Below are positions 15,781-24,471 of a DNA stretch of 64,000 nt, piece after piece (position 1 is the stretch's first letter; each line of letters opens with the position of its first letter). Origin of the DNA: JBEVJK01 sp040510195. Its GTDB lineage: Bacteria; Pseudomonadota; Alphaproteobacteria; Rhizobiales; Rhizobiaceae. The DNA is taken from NCBI GenBank assembly GCA_040510195.1, contig JBEVJK010000076.1, positions 38,364-102,363 of the forward strand. Direction: 5' to 3'. The translations under genes were made by a program, and so were the position numbers. The notes beneath the pieces were generated by a model. That model saw only the letters and a program-made list of their open reading frames with translations, was not told the origin of the DNA and searched no databases.

Positions 15781-16733
15781 GCCGGCACCTCCGGCTTGAT
15801 CCGCTGCGGCCAGCGCTGCCGTGCCGCAGCGGCCAGCCCTTCGCGCACCGCCGCCTCGGCATCGGCGCGAGCGACGGTGAAGCCTGCCTGCGCCAGCCCG
15901 GCGGCATAGAGCGCGCCGAGCGGGCCCGACGCCACCAGGGTCACCGTTTCGACGCCGGCGCCGAAACGCTGGCGAGCAGCCCCGATCTCGCTGCCGATCA
16001 AAAGACCCGACAGCGCCGCCGCCGCCTTGGCGGGTTGCATGCCCTGAAGCAGCGTCGCGGCGCGGATCCGGAACAGCGCCGCGCTGAGCGTGGAGGGCTC
16101 CGCCACGGCCGATCCGAGCCAAGCGGCGAAGGTCGGGTCGTCCGCCGCCACCGCGAAATCGGCGCCGGCCAGCGCATGGCGCAGGATGGACTGGCTGGCG
16201 AGCAGCGAGAACAGCTCGCCGGTGAGCCAGGTCCCGAAGCCGCTCACCGAGCCGTCTCGCACGACGACCCACTTGGAATGGGTTCCCGGCATGGCGACGA
16301 GCGCCTCTCTGGCGCCACGCAGGCCCGGAACGCCGGCGAGCTGCGTCTCCTCGCCGCGCAACACGTCGGGCGCCGCGGCGTCGCGCTGTGCAAGGCCGGG
16401 GATGATCGCCACCTCGCGCGCCAGGCCGGGCACCCGCTCGGCACGGCCGAGCACCGCGTCGAGCGCCGCCGGCACATCGACGTAAGGCACCTCGAGCCAG
16501 CCCTGGCGGGAGCCTGCCATCCCGCAGATGATGGCCGGCAGGGCGTCGTCGGTGCCCATATCGGCGAGGTGGCGGGCGAGAACGCCGGCAAAGCCGTCGG
16601 CGCCGGTCTTGAGCAGGCCCTCGCCGCTTCGCCGCTCGTCGAGCACCATGCCGTCGCGGTCGAGCAGCCAGATCCTGAGATGCGACGTGCCCCAGTCGAC
16701 CGCCGCCACCGCGGCCTGGCGGGCGCCGGTCAC
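15777..16733 (-). CDS. dgoK: 2-dehydro-3-deoxygalactonokinase
   Basis: 318-residue sugar-acid kinase that phosphorylates 2-keto-3-deoxygalactonate for the following aldolase. Family segments: VDWGTSHLRIWLLDRDG at the N-terminus, IICGMAGSRQGW, PGTHSKWVVVRDG and TGELFSLLASQSIL. The start is a GTG at 16733 with a G-rich ribosome site directly upstream; the frame is open to 16928 but that part has no kinase similarity. A 45-codon frame upstream overlaps this start by GTGA. Together with dgoA and the lactonase it forms the De Ley-Doudoroff galactonate route. Confidence 0.93.
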   Translation of the reverse strand: MTGARQAAVAAVDWGTSHLRIWLLDRDGMVLDERRSGEGLLKTGADGFAGVLARHLADMGTDDALPAIICGMAGSRQGWLEVPYVDVPAALDAVLGRAERVPGLAREVAIIPGLAQRDAAAPDVLRGEETQLAGVPGLRGAREALVAMPGTHSKWVVVRDGSVSGFGTWLTGELFSLLASQSILRHALAGADFAVAADDPTFAAWLGSAVAEPSTLSAALFRIRAATLLQGMQPAKAAAALSGLLIGSEIGAARQRFGAGVETVTLVASGPLGALYAAGLAQAGFTVARADAEAAVREGLAAAARQRWPQRIKPEVPA

Positions 16734-16867
16734 GGCCCGCCCCCGGCGACGATCGGCGTCTGGGCGGCGAGCATGCGCGAGACGCGCCCCGCTGGGGGAC
16801 CGCCGAGCGCCAGAAGGCGCCTGGTGGCGCCTTCGAGGTCGGGGAAGCGCGCGGATGGCATCATCAT
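16730..16867 (-). CDS. Possible 45-residue leader protein of the galactonate operon
   Basis: Short frame starting with three Met codons and ending FVAGGG-like (actual end QTPIVAGGGP). Its stop overlaps the GTG start of dgoK by four bases (GTGA), as in translationally coupled genes. I recognise no homology. It may be a leader peptide, or the cut end of a former gene of the operon such as a dehydratase or dehydrogenase. The GAGGAG ribosome site lies rather far (about 13 bases) from the first ATG, so expression is uncertain. Confidence 0.3.
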   Translation of the reverse strand: MMMPSARFPDLEGATRRLLALGGPPAGRVSRMLAAQTPIVAGGGP

Positions 16868-16986
16868 GGGGGCGAGGTCTCCTCGCCGTCCGCCTTACAA
16901 CAGCGGGGCCGGGCCGACAATCGCCCACGACGGCTGCGTCCCGCTCCAGCCCGTGCTATGGTCGGCCCTTCCCGAGGGTGGCGGAC

Positions 16987-18066
16987 ATGGCACAGCACGG
17001 CCTCGACGCTCCGCGGCCCATGGAGGGCCATGGTGCCTACAACAGGAGCTCGTCCGTCCAGGCCGCCGGCCTGCTGCCGGCCGTCGCGCTCCTCGAGGCG
17101 GCGGCCGCGGAGCTCCGCCTCCCTTCGCCGCCGCAGGCGCTCGTCGTCGCCGACTATGGTGCTGCGACCGGCCACAACTCGCTGCTGCCGCTCAGTGCGG
17201 CGCTCGCCGCGCTGCGTCGGCGGATCGGCCGCGAGCGTCCTGTCTGGGTGGTGCACACCGACCTGCCGGACAACGACTTCTCGTCCCTGTTCGCCACCTT
17301 GGAGCACGATCCGGAGCGCTATGCGCTCGACGATCCCATGGTCTACTGGTCGGCGGTCGGCCGCTCCTTCTACGAGCAGATCCTTCCGTCGGCGAGCGTT
17401 GCGCTGGGCTGGAGCTCCTGGGCCGTCCAGTGGCTGAGCCGGGTCCCGGCGCTCATCCCGGATCATGTTCAGGTGGCCGACAGCCGCGACGAGGGCACCC
17501 GCGGGGCTTTCGCTCGCCAGGCAGGGGAGGATTGGCTGGCCTTCCTGGCCGCCCGCTCGCGCGAGCTGGTGCCCGACGGTCGTCTGGTCGTCGTCACCAT
17601 GGCCACCGCCGACGACGGCGCCTTCGGCTATCGTCCGTTGCTCGCAGCGATCGAGGGCGGGTTGAAGGCGCTGGTCGGCGACGGCACGGTGAGTGCAGAC
17701 GAGGTGCTGCGCATGGTGATCCCTACGGTCGGCCGCAGCCGCGCCGATTTCTCGCGGCCGTTCGCCGGCAGCGGCGGCCACGAGGGGCTGGCGCTCGACG
17801 GGCTGGACATCTACGAAGCCGAGGACCGTATCTTCGCCGGCTATCGGACCGACGGCGACGCCGCCGCCTTCGGCGCGCGCTGGTCCGCCTTCTCGCGCGC
17901 CTCGGTGTTTCCGACGCTCGCCGCAGCCCTCGGCGGAGCCGATTCCGCGGCGCGGTCCCTGCGCTTCATGGATCGCCTCGAGGCGGAGGTCGCGGCGCGC
18001 CTCGCCACCGCGCCGGAGGCGATGCGTATCCCGCTCGCCCGGATGACCATCCGCAAGGTTGCCTAA
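16987..18066 (+). CDS. SABATH-type SAM-dependent carboxyl methyltransferase
   Basis: 359-residue methyltransferase resembling plant SABATH enzymes, which methylate carboxyl groups of small acids such as salicylate, jasmonate or indole-acetate. Visible hallmarks: GHGAYNRSSSVQ (14-25, the N-terminal SAM contact), VVADYGAATGHNSL (53-65, the SAM-binding loop), HTDLPDNDFSSLF (90-102) and GWSSWAVQWLSRVP (141-154), which match the conserved plant motifs in order. The family is best known in plants, with some bacterial members. The acceptor is unknown. Single gene between the galactonate operon (divergent) and the GGDEF/EAL gene (convergent, 6-base gap). Start ATG at 16987 follows a GAGGGTGG site. 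Confidence 0.88.
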   Translation: MAQHGLDAPRPMEGHGAYNRSSSVQAAGLLPAVALLEAAAAELRLPSPPQALVVADYGAATGHNSLLPLSAALAALRRRIGRERPVWVVHTDLPDNDFSSLFATLEHDPERYALDDPMVYWSAVGRSFYEQILPSASVALGWSSWAVQWLSRVPALIPDHVQVADSRDEGTRGAFARQAGEDWLAFLAARSRELVPDGRLVVVTMATADDGAFGYRPLLAAIEGGLKALVGDGTVSADEVLRMVIPTVGRSRADFSRPFAGSGGHEGLALDGLDIYEAEDRIFAGYRTDGDAAAFGARWSAFSRASVFPTLAAALGGADSAARSLRFMDRLEAEVAARLATAPEAMRIPLARMTIRKVA

Positions 18067-18072
18067 GCGCGG

Positions 18073-19422
18073 TCAGCCGGCCTTCGCGGACGCCGCGCCG
18101 CGGAAGGTTTCGCGCAGATAGCCCAGCGTCGCGTCGGCATCGACCGGCCGCCCGAACAGGAACCCTTGCCCGCCGCCGCAGCCGAACTGCACCAGCCGCT
18201 CGGCCTGAGCCTCGTCTTCGATGCCCTCGGCCACCACCTCCATGCCGAGGCCCTCGCACATGGCCAGGATCGCCCTGATGATGTGTTCGGAAGGGCGGTC
18301 GTCGAGGATCGACGAGACGAAGGCGCGATCGATCTTCAGCTTGTCGAAATGAAACTCCCTGAGCCGCCCCAGCGACGACTGGCCGGTGCCGAAATCGTCG
18401 AGCGAGACCTTGATGCCGACGCGCCTCAGGTCGTCGACGATCTTCTCGGCCGACGCCGGGTCGTTCATCAGCCCGGTCTCCGTGATCTCGATCTCCAGCC
18501 GACGCGGGTCGAAGCCGGTGCGATCCAGGATGGCCAGGATGTGCAACCCGGTGTTCTGGTCGACCAGCTGCGAGGGCGACAGGTTGAAGGACAAGAACAG
18601 CTCCTTCGGCCAGCTGCGGGCCGCCTCCGTTGCCTTGCGCAGCACCAGCTGGGACAGCGGCCCGATGAAGCCCCGCTCCTCGGCGATCGGGATGAACACC
18701 ACCGGCGACACCACGCCGAGGTCGCGGTCGGTCCACCGGGCCAGCGCCTCGAAGCCCACGACGCGCCGGTTCCTGAGGTCGACGATCGGCTGGAAATGTG
18801 GCTCCACCTCGCCCGCCGACACCGCTCGTCGCAAAGCCTGCTCGATGCGCGTCATTCGCTTGGCGGCTTCCTCCATCTCGCGCGTGAACACCACCACTTT
18901 GCCGCGCCCCGACCGCTTGGCCTGGTAGAGCGCCGTCTCTGCCTTGTGGAGCAGGATGCCCGTCGTCTCCTCGCCGGAATAATAGAGCGAGCAGCCGACG
19001 GACGCCGAAAGCCGGGCCGTCCGCTCGCCCACGTCGTAGGGCGCCGACAGGATCTCGATCAGCATCCTTGCCTTCTCGCTCGCGGCGTCCTCGCTGAACA
19101 CCAGCGGGAAAAGGAAGCCGAACTCGTCGGCGCCGATTCGGGTCACCGCCGCCTGGCCGTCCATGGCCGCCCTCAGGCGCATCGCCACCTGCACCAGGAT
19201 GTGATCGCCCGCATGGTGCCCGAACAGGTCGTTGATCGGTTTGAAGCCGTCGAGATCGAGGATGCCGACCGTGAACGGCGCGGGATCGTCGGCGCGGTCG
19301 CGGATCAGCCGATCGACCTTGTCGACGAAGCGGCGCAGGTTGCCGAGCCCGGTCAGCGGGTCGGTCAGAGCCAGGTCTTGGCCCTCCTTGCTGCCGTGAC
19401 CGGAACCAAACGCCGTCTGCAT
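18073..19422 (-). CDS. GGDEF/EAL cyclic-di-GMP phosphodiesterase with degenerate GGDEF
   Basis: 449-residue cytoplasmic protein. GGDEF domain at ~15-180, but the signature reads GADEF (97-101), so cyclase activity is doubtful and it may only bind GTP. EAL domain at ~195-440 is complete: FEALARW (224-230), EITETGL, SLDDFGTGQSSL, KLKIDRAFV, VAEGIEDE and the QGFLFGRP end. It is therefore predicted to degrade c-di-GMP. There is no membrane segment or sensor domain; the start directly precedes GGDEF. Monocistronic, divergent from gshB. The 213-base gap to gshB contains a short CCTGG/CCAGG hairpin plus T-run at ~19534-19552, with no gene to terminate. Confidence 0.93.
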   Translation of the reverse strand: MQTAFGSGHGSKEGQDLALTDPLTGLGNLRRFVDKVDRLIRDRADDPAPFTVGILDLDGFKPINDLFGHHAGDHILVQVAMRLRAAMDGQAAVTRIGADEFGFLFPLVFSEDAASEKARMLIEILSAPYDVGERTARLSASVGCSLYYSGEETTGILLHKAETALYQAKRSGRGKVVVFTREMEEAAKRMTRIEQALRRAVSAGEVEPHFQPIVDLRNRRVVGFEALARWTDRDLGVVSPVVFIPIAEERGFIGPLSQLVLRKATEAARSWPKELFLSFNLSPSQLVDQNTGLHILAILDRTGFDPRRLEIEITETGLMNDPASAEKIVDDLRRVGIKVSLDDFGTGQSSLGRLREFHFDKLKIDRAFVSSILDDRPSEHIIRAILAMCEGLGMEVVAEGIEDEAQAERLVQFGCGGGQGFLFGRPVDADATLGYLRETFRGAASAKAG

Positions 19423-19635
19423 TGCTCACCCGTCTTCATAGCAGTGCGCGAAACCCCAGAATGACAGACAACCGTTTAGGAAGAGTATCGGCTCAGACGT
19501 ACTCAGAGTTGCCGTTGCGTGAGATTGCCCTGACCTGGGGCCAGGCTTTTTTGAGCCGCTGAGTCGGCATCCGGTTGGCAGCCCGCCGGCAACCGTCTAC
19601 ATGCCAGGAGGGCCCCTAGCCTGTCGGAGAAGACG

Positions 19636-20577
19636 ATGCCGCTCAAAGTCGCCGTCCAGATGGATCATGTGTCGACGGTGTCGATCGCCGGCGACACCAG
19701 CTTCGCGCTCTCGCTGGAGGCACAGCGTCGCGGCCATGCGCTGTTCCACTACACGCCGGATCGCCTGTCGCTGCTGGGCAGCCGGGTGATGGCGAGGATC
19801 GAGCCGATGCAGGTGCGCGACGTCCGCGGCGACCACTACACGCTGGGCGAGCCGGTGCCGACCGACCTTTCGGAGATGGACGTCGTGCTGCTCAGGCAGG
19901 ACCCGCCCTTCGACATGAACTACATCACCACCACGCACATTCTGGAGCGCATCCACCCGGCGACGCTGGTGGTCAACGACCCCGCCTGGGTGCGCAACAG
20001 CCCCGAGAAGATCTTTGTCACCGAGTTCCCCGACCTGATGCCGGAAACGCTGATCACCAAGGACCCGCAGGAGGTGGCGGCTTTTCGCCGGGCCCATGGC
20101 GACATCATCGTCAAGCCTCTCTACGGCAATGGCGGCGCCGGCATCTTCCATCTGCACGAGGCCGACCGCAACCTGGCCTCGCTGCTGGAGATGTTCGCCC
20201 AGCTGTTCCGCGAGCCCTTCATCGTGCAACGCTACCTGAAGGAGGTCCGCGCCGGCGACAAGCGCATCATCCTGATCGAAGGCGAGCCCGTCGGCGCCAT
20301 CAACCGCGTTCCCGCCGACCATGATTCGCGGTCCAACATGCATGTCGGCGGCCGCGCCGAGAAAACCGAGCTCACCGAGCGCGAGCGCGAGATCTGCGCC
20401 CGCATCGGGCCTTCGCTGCGCGAGCGCGGCTTCGTGCTGGTGGGGATCGACGTCATCGGCGACTTCTTGACCGAGATCAACGTCACCTCGCCGACAGGGG
20501 TCCGCGAAGTGGCCCGCTTCGGCGGCGCCGACATCGCCGCTTTGTTCTGGGATGCCGTCGAGGCGAGGCGGTCGTGA
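19636..20577 (+). CDS. gshB: Glutathione synthetase
   Basis: 313-residue ATP-grasp enzyme that adds glycine to gamma-glutamylcysteine. Start MPLKVAVQMDHV; family pieces include LLRQDPPFDMNYI, VVNDPAWVRNSPEK, FPDLMPETLIT, IVKPLYGNGGAGIF (ATP-binding glycine loop), NRVPADHDSRSNMHVGG and the metal-binding INVTSPTGVRE. Length fits. Transcribed alone or with the small gene that starts 119 bases downstream. The other glutathione-related genes in the window (ggt, two GSTs) are not adjacent. Confidence 0.96.
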   Translation: MPLKVAVQMDHVSTVSIAGDTSFALSLEAQRRGHALFHYTPDRLSLLGSRVMARIEPMQVRDVRGDHYTLGEPVPTDLSEMDVVLLRQDPPFDMNYITTTHILERIHPATLVVNDPAWVRNSPEKIFVTEFPDLMPETLITKDPQEVAAFRRAHGDIIVKPLYGNGGAGIFHLHEADRNLASLLEMFAQLFREPFIVQRYLKEVRAGDKRIILIEGEPVGAINRVPADHDSRSNMHVGGRAEKTELTEREREICARIGPSLRERGFVLVGIDVIGDFLTEINVTSPTGVREVARFGGADIAALFWDAVEARRS

Positions 20578-20696
20578 AAATTGGCGAATATTTTCCGAGC
20601 GTGAAGGCTCTCACAGTCGACGCCTGACGAACTCCCTATTCTGTGGTCAACAAGTCGGCGAACAGGTCGTCGGCGCAAGGGACCCGGGAGAGCGTC

Positions 20697-20876
20697 ATGC
20701 AAATCTGGAACCACATCGCCTTTGGCCTCAACGAGGTCCGCGAATTCGTCGTGCCGAGCTATCACCCGGAGCGCCACTACATGCGCGGCCCCGGTCCGGC
20801 TTGTGCCCGCAGGTCAGAGCTTCTCCTCGCCCAGGCGCCCGCCTTCGCCGGCGCCGCCCGCATGCGAGGCCGCTGA
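20697..20876 (+). CDS. Small hypothetical protein (59 residues)
   Basis: Not recognised. Opens MQIWNHIAFGLNEVREFVVP, followed by SYHPERHYMRGPGPA, and ends in an Ala/Arg-rich tail. The start has a good CGGGAGAG ribosome site 7 bases upstream, the main reason to call it a gene. No signal peptide or membrane segment is apparent; the amphipathic N-terminal part could bind a partner or membrane surface. It follows gshB by 119 bases on the same strand and converges on the lipoprotein gene. Confidence 0.6.
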   Translation: MQIWNHIAFGLNEVREFVVPSYHPERHYMRGPGPACARRSELLLAQAPAFAGAARMRGR

Positions 20877-20900
20877 GCCAGCCTGGCAGGTCTCCCGCGA

Positions 20901-21293
20901 CTATTCGCAGACGACGCGCACCCGTCCCCCGGCCGCCGTCTCGTTGCGGCAGGCCAGCTGCTTTGAGCTCTCGCTCGGCAAGAAGGGCGCCTTGACCATG
21001 GCGGGCTTCCACATCTTCACCTCGGGCACGACGCGTCGTGCCGGTCGCGCCGGCCGGACCGGCGCCGCCTGCGCCATCACGGGCGCGTCGGAAGGCTGCA
21101 GCTGCTGCACCACCGGCGGCGGCTCGTAGGTTCGAGCAGGCGCCCTCAAGCCGAAGCTCGGAATGGCCATGGGTCTGGCGAGCACCACCGAGCCGTCCGA
21201 GGTGCGGGTGCAGCCTGACGCCAGCCCGCCACCGGCGAGCATCGCTGCCGCCAGCAGGACGGAATTGCGCAACCGGACATCGCTCCGATGCAT
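20901..21293 (-). CDS. Hypothetical lipoprotein
   Basis: 130-residue exported protein. Residues 1-27 form a lipoprotein signal peptide with the lipobox LASGC, so the Cys is expected to be acylated and the protein anchored to a membrane. The mature part is Pro/Ala-rich (PPPVVQQLQPSDAP, RPARPARRVVPE) and ends with ACRNETAAGGRVRVVCE, two Cys that could pair. No known domain. The start at 21293 directly precedes the signal peptide; a GTG at 21314 is possible. No partner gene is evident. Confidence 0.72.
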   Translation of the reverse strand: MHRSDVRLRNSVLLAAAMLAGGGLASGCTRTSDGSVVLARPMAIPSFGLRAPARTYEPPPVVQQLQPSDAPVMAQAAPVRPARPARRVVPEVKMWKPAMVKAPFLPSESSKQLACRNETAAGGRVRVVCE

Positions 21294-21462
21294 GATGACC
21301 CCCGCGTCGACCAAGCTCGGGGCAAGCTAGAACCGAATCATGGGAATTTTTCGGCAGGCCGGCGACATTTCGGGTTGCCGAAACGTTCCGGTCGGTTGAA
21401 ACCCGCTGCAACCCGGTCTCAATCTCAGCGATAGGCCGTTTCCGTTGCGTTCCGCTTGGCGC

Positions 21463-22005
21463 TCACCCCGCCGGCTTGCGGCGCCACGCATATTTGCCTT
21501 CGCGGGCAGCCGGCTTGGCGGTCGGTTGATAGTAGACCGGCAGCCCGCCGGTCACTCCGGCCTCCAGCCGCGCAATCAGCGTCGGGTTCGTCACCTCGAA
21601 CTCGCTGAAGCCCAGCCTCAGCATATGCGGCAGCTGGTCGACCAGCACCTGTCCGACGGCGCGCACCGCACCCGTGAACGCGTAGCGGCTGCGCAGCAGC
21701 TCCGCCTTGGAGAACGAGCGGCCGTCGTTGAACGCCGGGAACGCGAGCGCCACCAGAGCCAGCTCTGCGAGGTGCGGGGCCAGGGCTTCCAGCCGGTCGC
21801 CCGGCTGCAAAAGCACGCCGAGCCGACCCTCGGCCGCCGCGCGCGCCGCCGGGTCCAGCGCCAGGAAGACGGCGAGGGGCAGGATCGTCGGCGTTCCCGT
21901 CGCCAGAAGATCGGCGGTCTCCGCGTGCTGCCAGGGATCCTCGCGGAAACCTTCGGGCGTCCACAGGCGCGTCTCTGTCTCGGCGGGACCAGCAGCGTCG
22001 GTCAT
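21463..22005 (-). CDS. DUF934 protein of the sulfur assimilation operon
   Basis: 180-residue cytoplasmic protein of the DUF934 family, which in many alpha- and betaproteobacteria is encoded beside cysH/cysI and is thought to act in sulfite reduction; its biochemical role is not established. Family features: LWTPEGFREDPW, LPLAVFLAL, FPAFNDGRSFSKAELLR and ALRxxG-like VGQVLVDQLPHMLRLGFSEF. It starts 16 bases after the cysH stop. The frame extends upstream into cysH, but MTDAAGPAETETRLW is the natural start. Confidence 0.9.
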   Translation of the reverse strand: MTDAAGPAETETRLWTPEGFREDPWQHAETADLLATGTPTILPLAVFLALDPAARAAAEGRLGVLLQPGDRLEALAPHLAELALVALAFPAFNDGRSFSKAELLRSRYAFTGAVRAVGQVLVDQLPHMLRLGFSEFEVTNPTLIARLEAGVTGGLPVYYQPTAKPAAREGKYAWRRKPAG

Positions 22006-22021
22006 CGTGGTGTCCGGGTCG

Positions 22022-22789
22022 TCAGGAGGCGGGGCTCGCCAGCGAGCGGTCGAGCCCGGGCAGGTGGATGCCGCATTCGGTCTTGCCGTGGCCGGCCCAG
22101 CGCCCGCTGCGGGCATCGCTTCCAGGCTGCACCGGCTGCGTGCACGGGAAGCAGCCGATCGACAGGTAGCCATACGCCACCAGCGGATTCTCGCGCAGCC
22201 GATGGGTGCGCATGTAGTCGGCAAGGTCTGCGGTGGTCCAGCGGGCGAGCGGGTTGATGCGGGCCCGCGGCCCGACCGCCTCGAACACCGGCAGCGCGGC
22301 GCGCGTCGCCGCCTGGAAGCGCTTGCGCCCTGTAAGCCAGGCGCCGAACGGCTCGACGGCGCGCGCCATCGGCTCCACCTTGCGGATCGCGCAGCAGGCG
22401 TCGGTGTCGCGGCCGTGGAGCGTGCCGTCGGGATCGTCGCGCACCAGCGCGGCGTCCAGAGGCCGCACGATCCGCAGGTCGGTCAGGCCGAGATCGGCGG
22501 CCAGCGCGTCGCGATAGGCGAGCGTCTCCTCGAAATGCTTGCCGGTGTCCAGGAACAGCACCGGCAGGCTGCGGTCGACCGTCGCCACCATGTGCAGGAG
22601 CACCGCGGAATCGGCTCCGAAGGACGACACCGCCGCGATCTCGCCGACGAAGTAGCGCTCCACCGCCCGCTCGATCACCTCGAGGGGAGCCAGGTGGCCG
22701 TACCGGGCTTCGAGCAGGCTCGCCTGCACGGCCGTCGCCTCGTCGCGGCTCGGCGTCGCGGTCTCAGGCTGCCTTGGCTTCGCCGCCAT
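22022..22789 (-). CDS. cysH: Adenylyl/phosphoadenylyl-sulfate reductase
   Basis: 255-residue reductase that converts activated sulfate to sulfite using thioredoxin or glutaredoxin. The PP-loop SSFGADSAVLLHM lies near residue 54. The CC pair (DACCAIRKV), CFPC (GCFPCTQPV) and the C-terminal ECGIHL Cys are all present. The four iron-sulfur cysteines are the mark of the APS-using assimilatory form rather than PAPS-only enzymes. Its start overlaps the end of cysI by 26 bases, so the pair is translationally coupled. Confidence 0.95.
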   Translation of the reverse strand: MAAKPRQPETATPSRDEATAVQASLLEARYGHLAPLEVIERAVERYFVGEIAAVSSFGADSAVLLHMVATVDRSLPVLFLDTGKHFEETLAYRDALAADLGLTDLRIVRPLDAALVRDDPDGTLHGRDTDACCAIRKVEPMARAVEPFGAWLTGRKRFQAATRAALPVFEAVGPRARINPLARWTTADLADYMRTHRLRENPLVAYGYLSIGCFPCTQPVQPGSDARSGRWAGHGKTECGIHLPGLDRSLASPAS

Positions 22790-24434
22790 AGAGGGCCTCC
22801 TTGAACGGCTGGCTGCCCAGCCGGCGATAGGCGTCGAGGAAGCGCTCGTGAGGGTCGCTCCTCAGGGACAGATAGGTCTCGACGATCGTCTCGACAGCGT
22901 CGGTGATCTCTTCGGGGCCGAAGCCGCGTCCGACGATCTCGCCGAGCGAGGTGTGCTCGTCGCCCGAGCCTCCCAGCGTGACTTGATAGAGCTCCGCACC
23001 CTTCTTTTCCACCCCCAATATGCCGATATGGCCGACATGGTGGTGGCCGCAGGCGTTGATGCAGCCGGATATCTTGAGCTTCAGCTCGCCGATCTCGCGC
23101 TGCCGCTCCAGCGAGGCGAAGCGCTTGGAGATCGCCTGCGCCACGGAGATGGAGCGCGCATTGGCGAGCGCGCAATAGTCGAGGCCGGGACAGGCGATGA
23201 TGTCGGTGATCAGCCCTGTATTGGCGGTCGCCAGCCCGATCTCCGACAGAGCGTCGTAGACGGCCTTCAGGTCGGCCCGCGCCACATGCGGCAGCACCAG
23301 GTTCTGCTCATGGGTGACGCGGATCTCGTCGAAGCTCAGGCGCTCGGCGATATCGGCCACCGCCTCCATCTGGCTGTCGCTGGCGTCGCCCGGTGTCTCG
23401 CCGATGCCCTTGAGCGAAATCGTCACGGCCGCATAGTCGGGATGCCGGTGGGTGACGACGTTCTGGTCGAGCCACTCGGAGAAGCCGCGCGAATCGAGCC
23501 GCGCCAGGCGCACGGCGTCCTCCCCTTCCGGCCGCGGCACCAACGCCGGCGGCGCGAAATAGGCTTCGATGGCGCGGATATCCTCGTCCGGCAGCGCCAG
23601 CGCGCTGTCCTTGAGCGCTTCCCACTCTGCCTCCACCTGCGCCGCGAACGCCTCGGCGCCGGTCTCGTGCACCAGGATCTTGATGCGCGCCTTGAACTTG
23701 TTGTCGCGGCGTCCGTAGAGGTTGTACACCCGCATGATCGCCGTCGTGTACGACAAAAGGTCCTCTTCGGGCAGGAAGTCGCGGATCTTTTTGGCGATCA
23801 TCGGCGTGCGGCCCTGCCCGCCCCCGACATAGACGGCAAAGCCCAGGCGGCCCGCCGCGTCGCGCTTCAGATGCAGTCCGATATCGTGCACCTGGATCGC
23901 CGCGCGGTCGCGCTCGGCGCCGGTCACCGCGATCTTGAACTTGCGCGGCAGGTAGGAGAACTCGGGATGCACGCTGGACCACTGCCGCAGGATCTCGGCA
24001 TAGGGCCGCGGGTCGGCCGCCTCATCGGCCGCCGCCCCGGCAAAATGGTCGGCGGTGACGTTGCGGATGCAGTTCCCCGAGGTCTGGATGGCATGCATCT
24101 CGACGCTGGCTAGATCGGCGAGCACCGCCGGAATGTCGGACAGCGCCGGCCAGTTGAACTGGATGTTCTGCCGCGTCGTGAAATGGCCGTAGCCCTTGTC
24201 GTAGGTGCGGGCGATGTGGGCGAGCATCCGGAGCTGGCGCGAGTTCAGCGTCCCGTAGGGGATCGCCACCCGCAGCATATAGGCGTGGAGCTGGAGGTAG
24301 ACGCCGTTCATCAGCCTGAGCGGTCGGAACTGCTCCTCGGTGATCTCGCCGGCCAGCCGGCGCTCCACCTGGTCGCGGAACTCCGCCACGCGGGCGTTCA
24401 CGAACTGCTGGTCGAACTCATCGTAGCGGTACAT
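22764..24434 (-). CDS. cysI: Sulfite/nitrite reductase hemoprotein subunit
   Basis: 556-residue siroheme and 4Fe-4S enzyme reducing sulfite to sulfide. The N-terminal half holds the ferrodoxin-like domain (QLRMLAHIARTYDKGYGHFT, TRQNIQFNW) and TSGNCIRNVTADHFAG. The cluster ligands are C-x5-C in ACPGLDYC and C-x3-C in SGCINACGHHHVGHIG. Operon order cysG - DUF2849 - cysI - cysH - DUF934 marks it as the assimilatory sulfite reductase rather than a nitrite enzyme. No flavoprotein cysJ is in the window. Start 24434 has a GGAGA site. Confidence 0.95.
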   Translation of the reverse strand: MYRYDEFDQQFVNARVAEFRDQVERRLAGEITEEQFRPLRLMNGVYLQLHAYMLRVAIPYGTLNSRQLRMLAHIARTYDKGYGHFTTRQNIQFNWPALSDIPAVLADLASVEMHAIQTSGNCIRNVTADHFAGAAADEAADPRPYAEILRQWSSVHPEFSYLPRKFKIAVTGAERDRAAIQVHDIGLHLKRDAAGRLGFAVYVGGGQGRTPMIAKKIRDFLPEEDLLSYTTAIMRVYNLYGRRDNKFKARIKILVHETGAEAFAAQVEAEWEALKDSALALPDEDIRAIEAYFAPPALVPRPEGEDAVRLARLDSRGFSEWLDQNVVTHRHPDYAAVTISLKGIGETPGDASDSQMEAVADIAERLSFDEIRVTHEQNLVLPHVARADLKAVYDALSEIGLATANTGLITDIIACPGLDYCALANARSISVAQAISKRFASLERQREIGELKLKISGCINACGHHHVGHIGILGVEKKGAELYQVTLGGSGDEHTSLGEIVGRGFGPEEITDAVETIVETYLSLRSDPHERFLDAYRRLGSQPFKEALYGGEAKAA

Positions 24435-24471
24435 GGTCGTCTCTCCGGGGCCTGTCGCCCTCGATTTGGCG

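Noticed and set aside
19534..19552. Small CCTGG/CCAGG hairpin followed by six T
   Set aside because: No gene on the plus strand ends nearby (the neighbour is divergent), so it has nothing to terminate.
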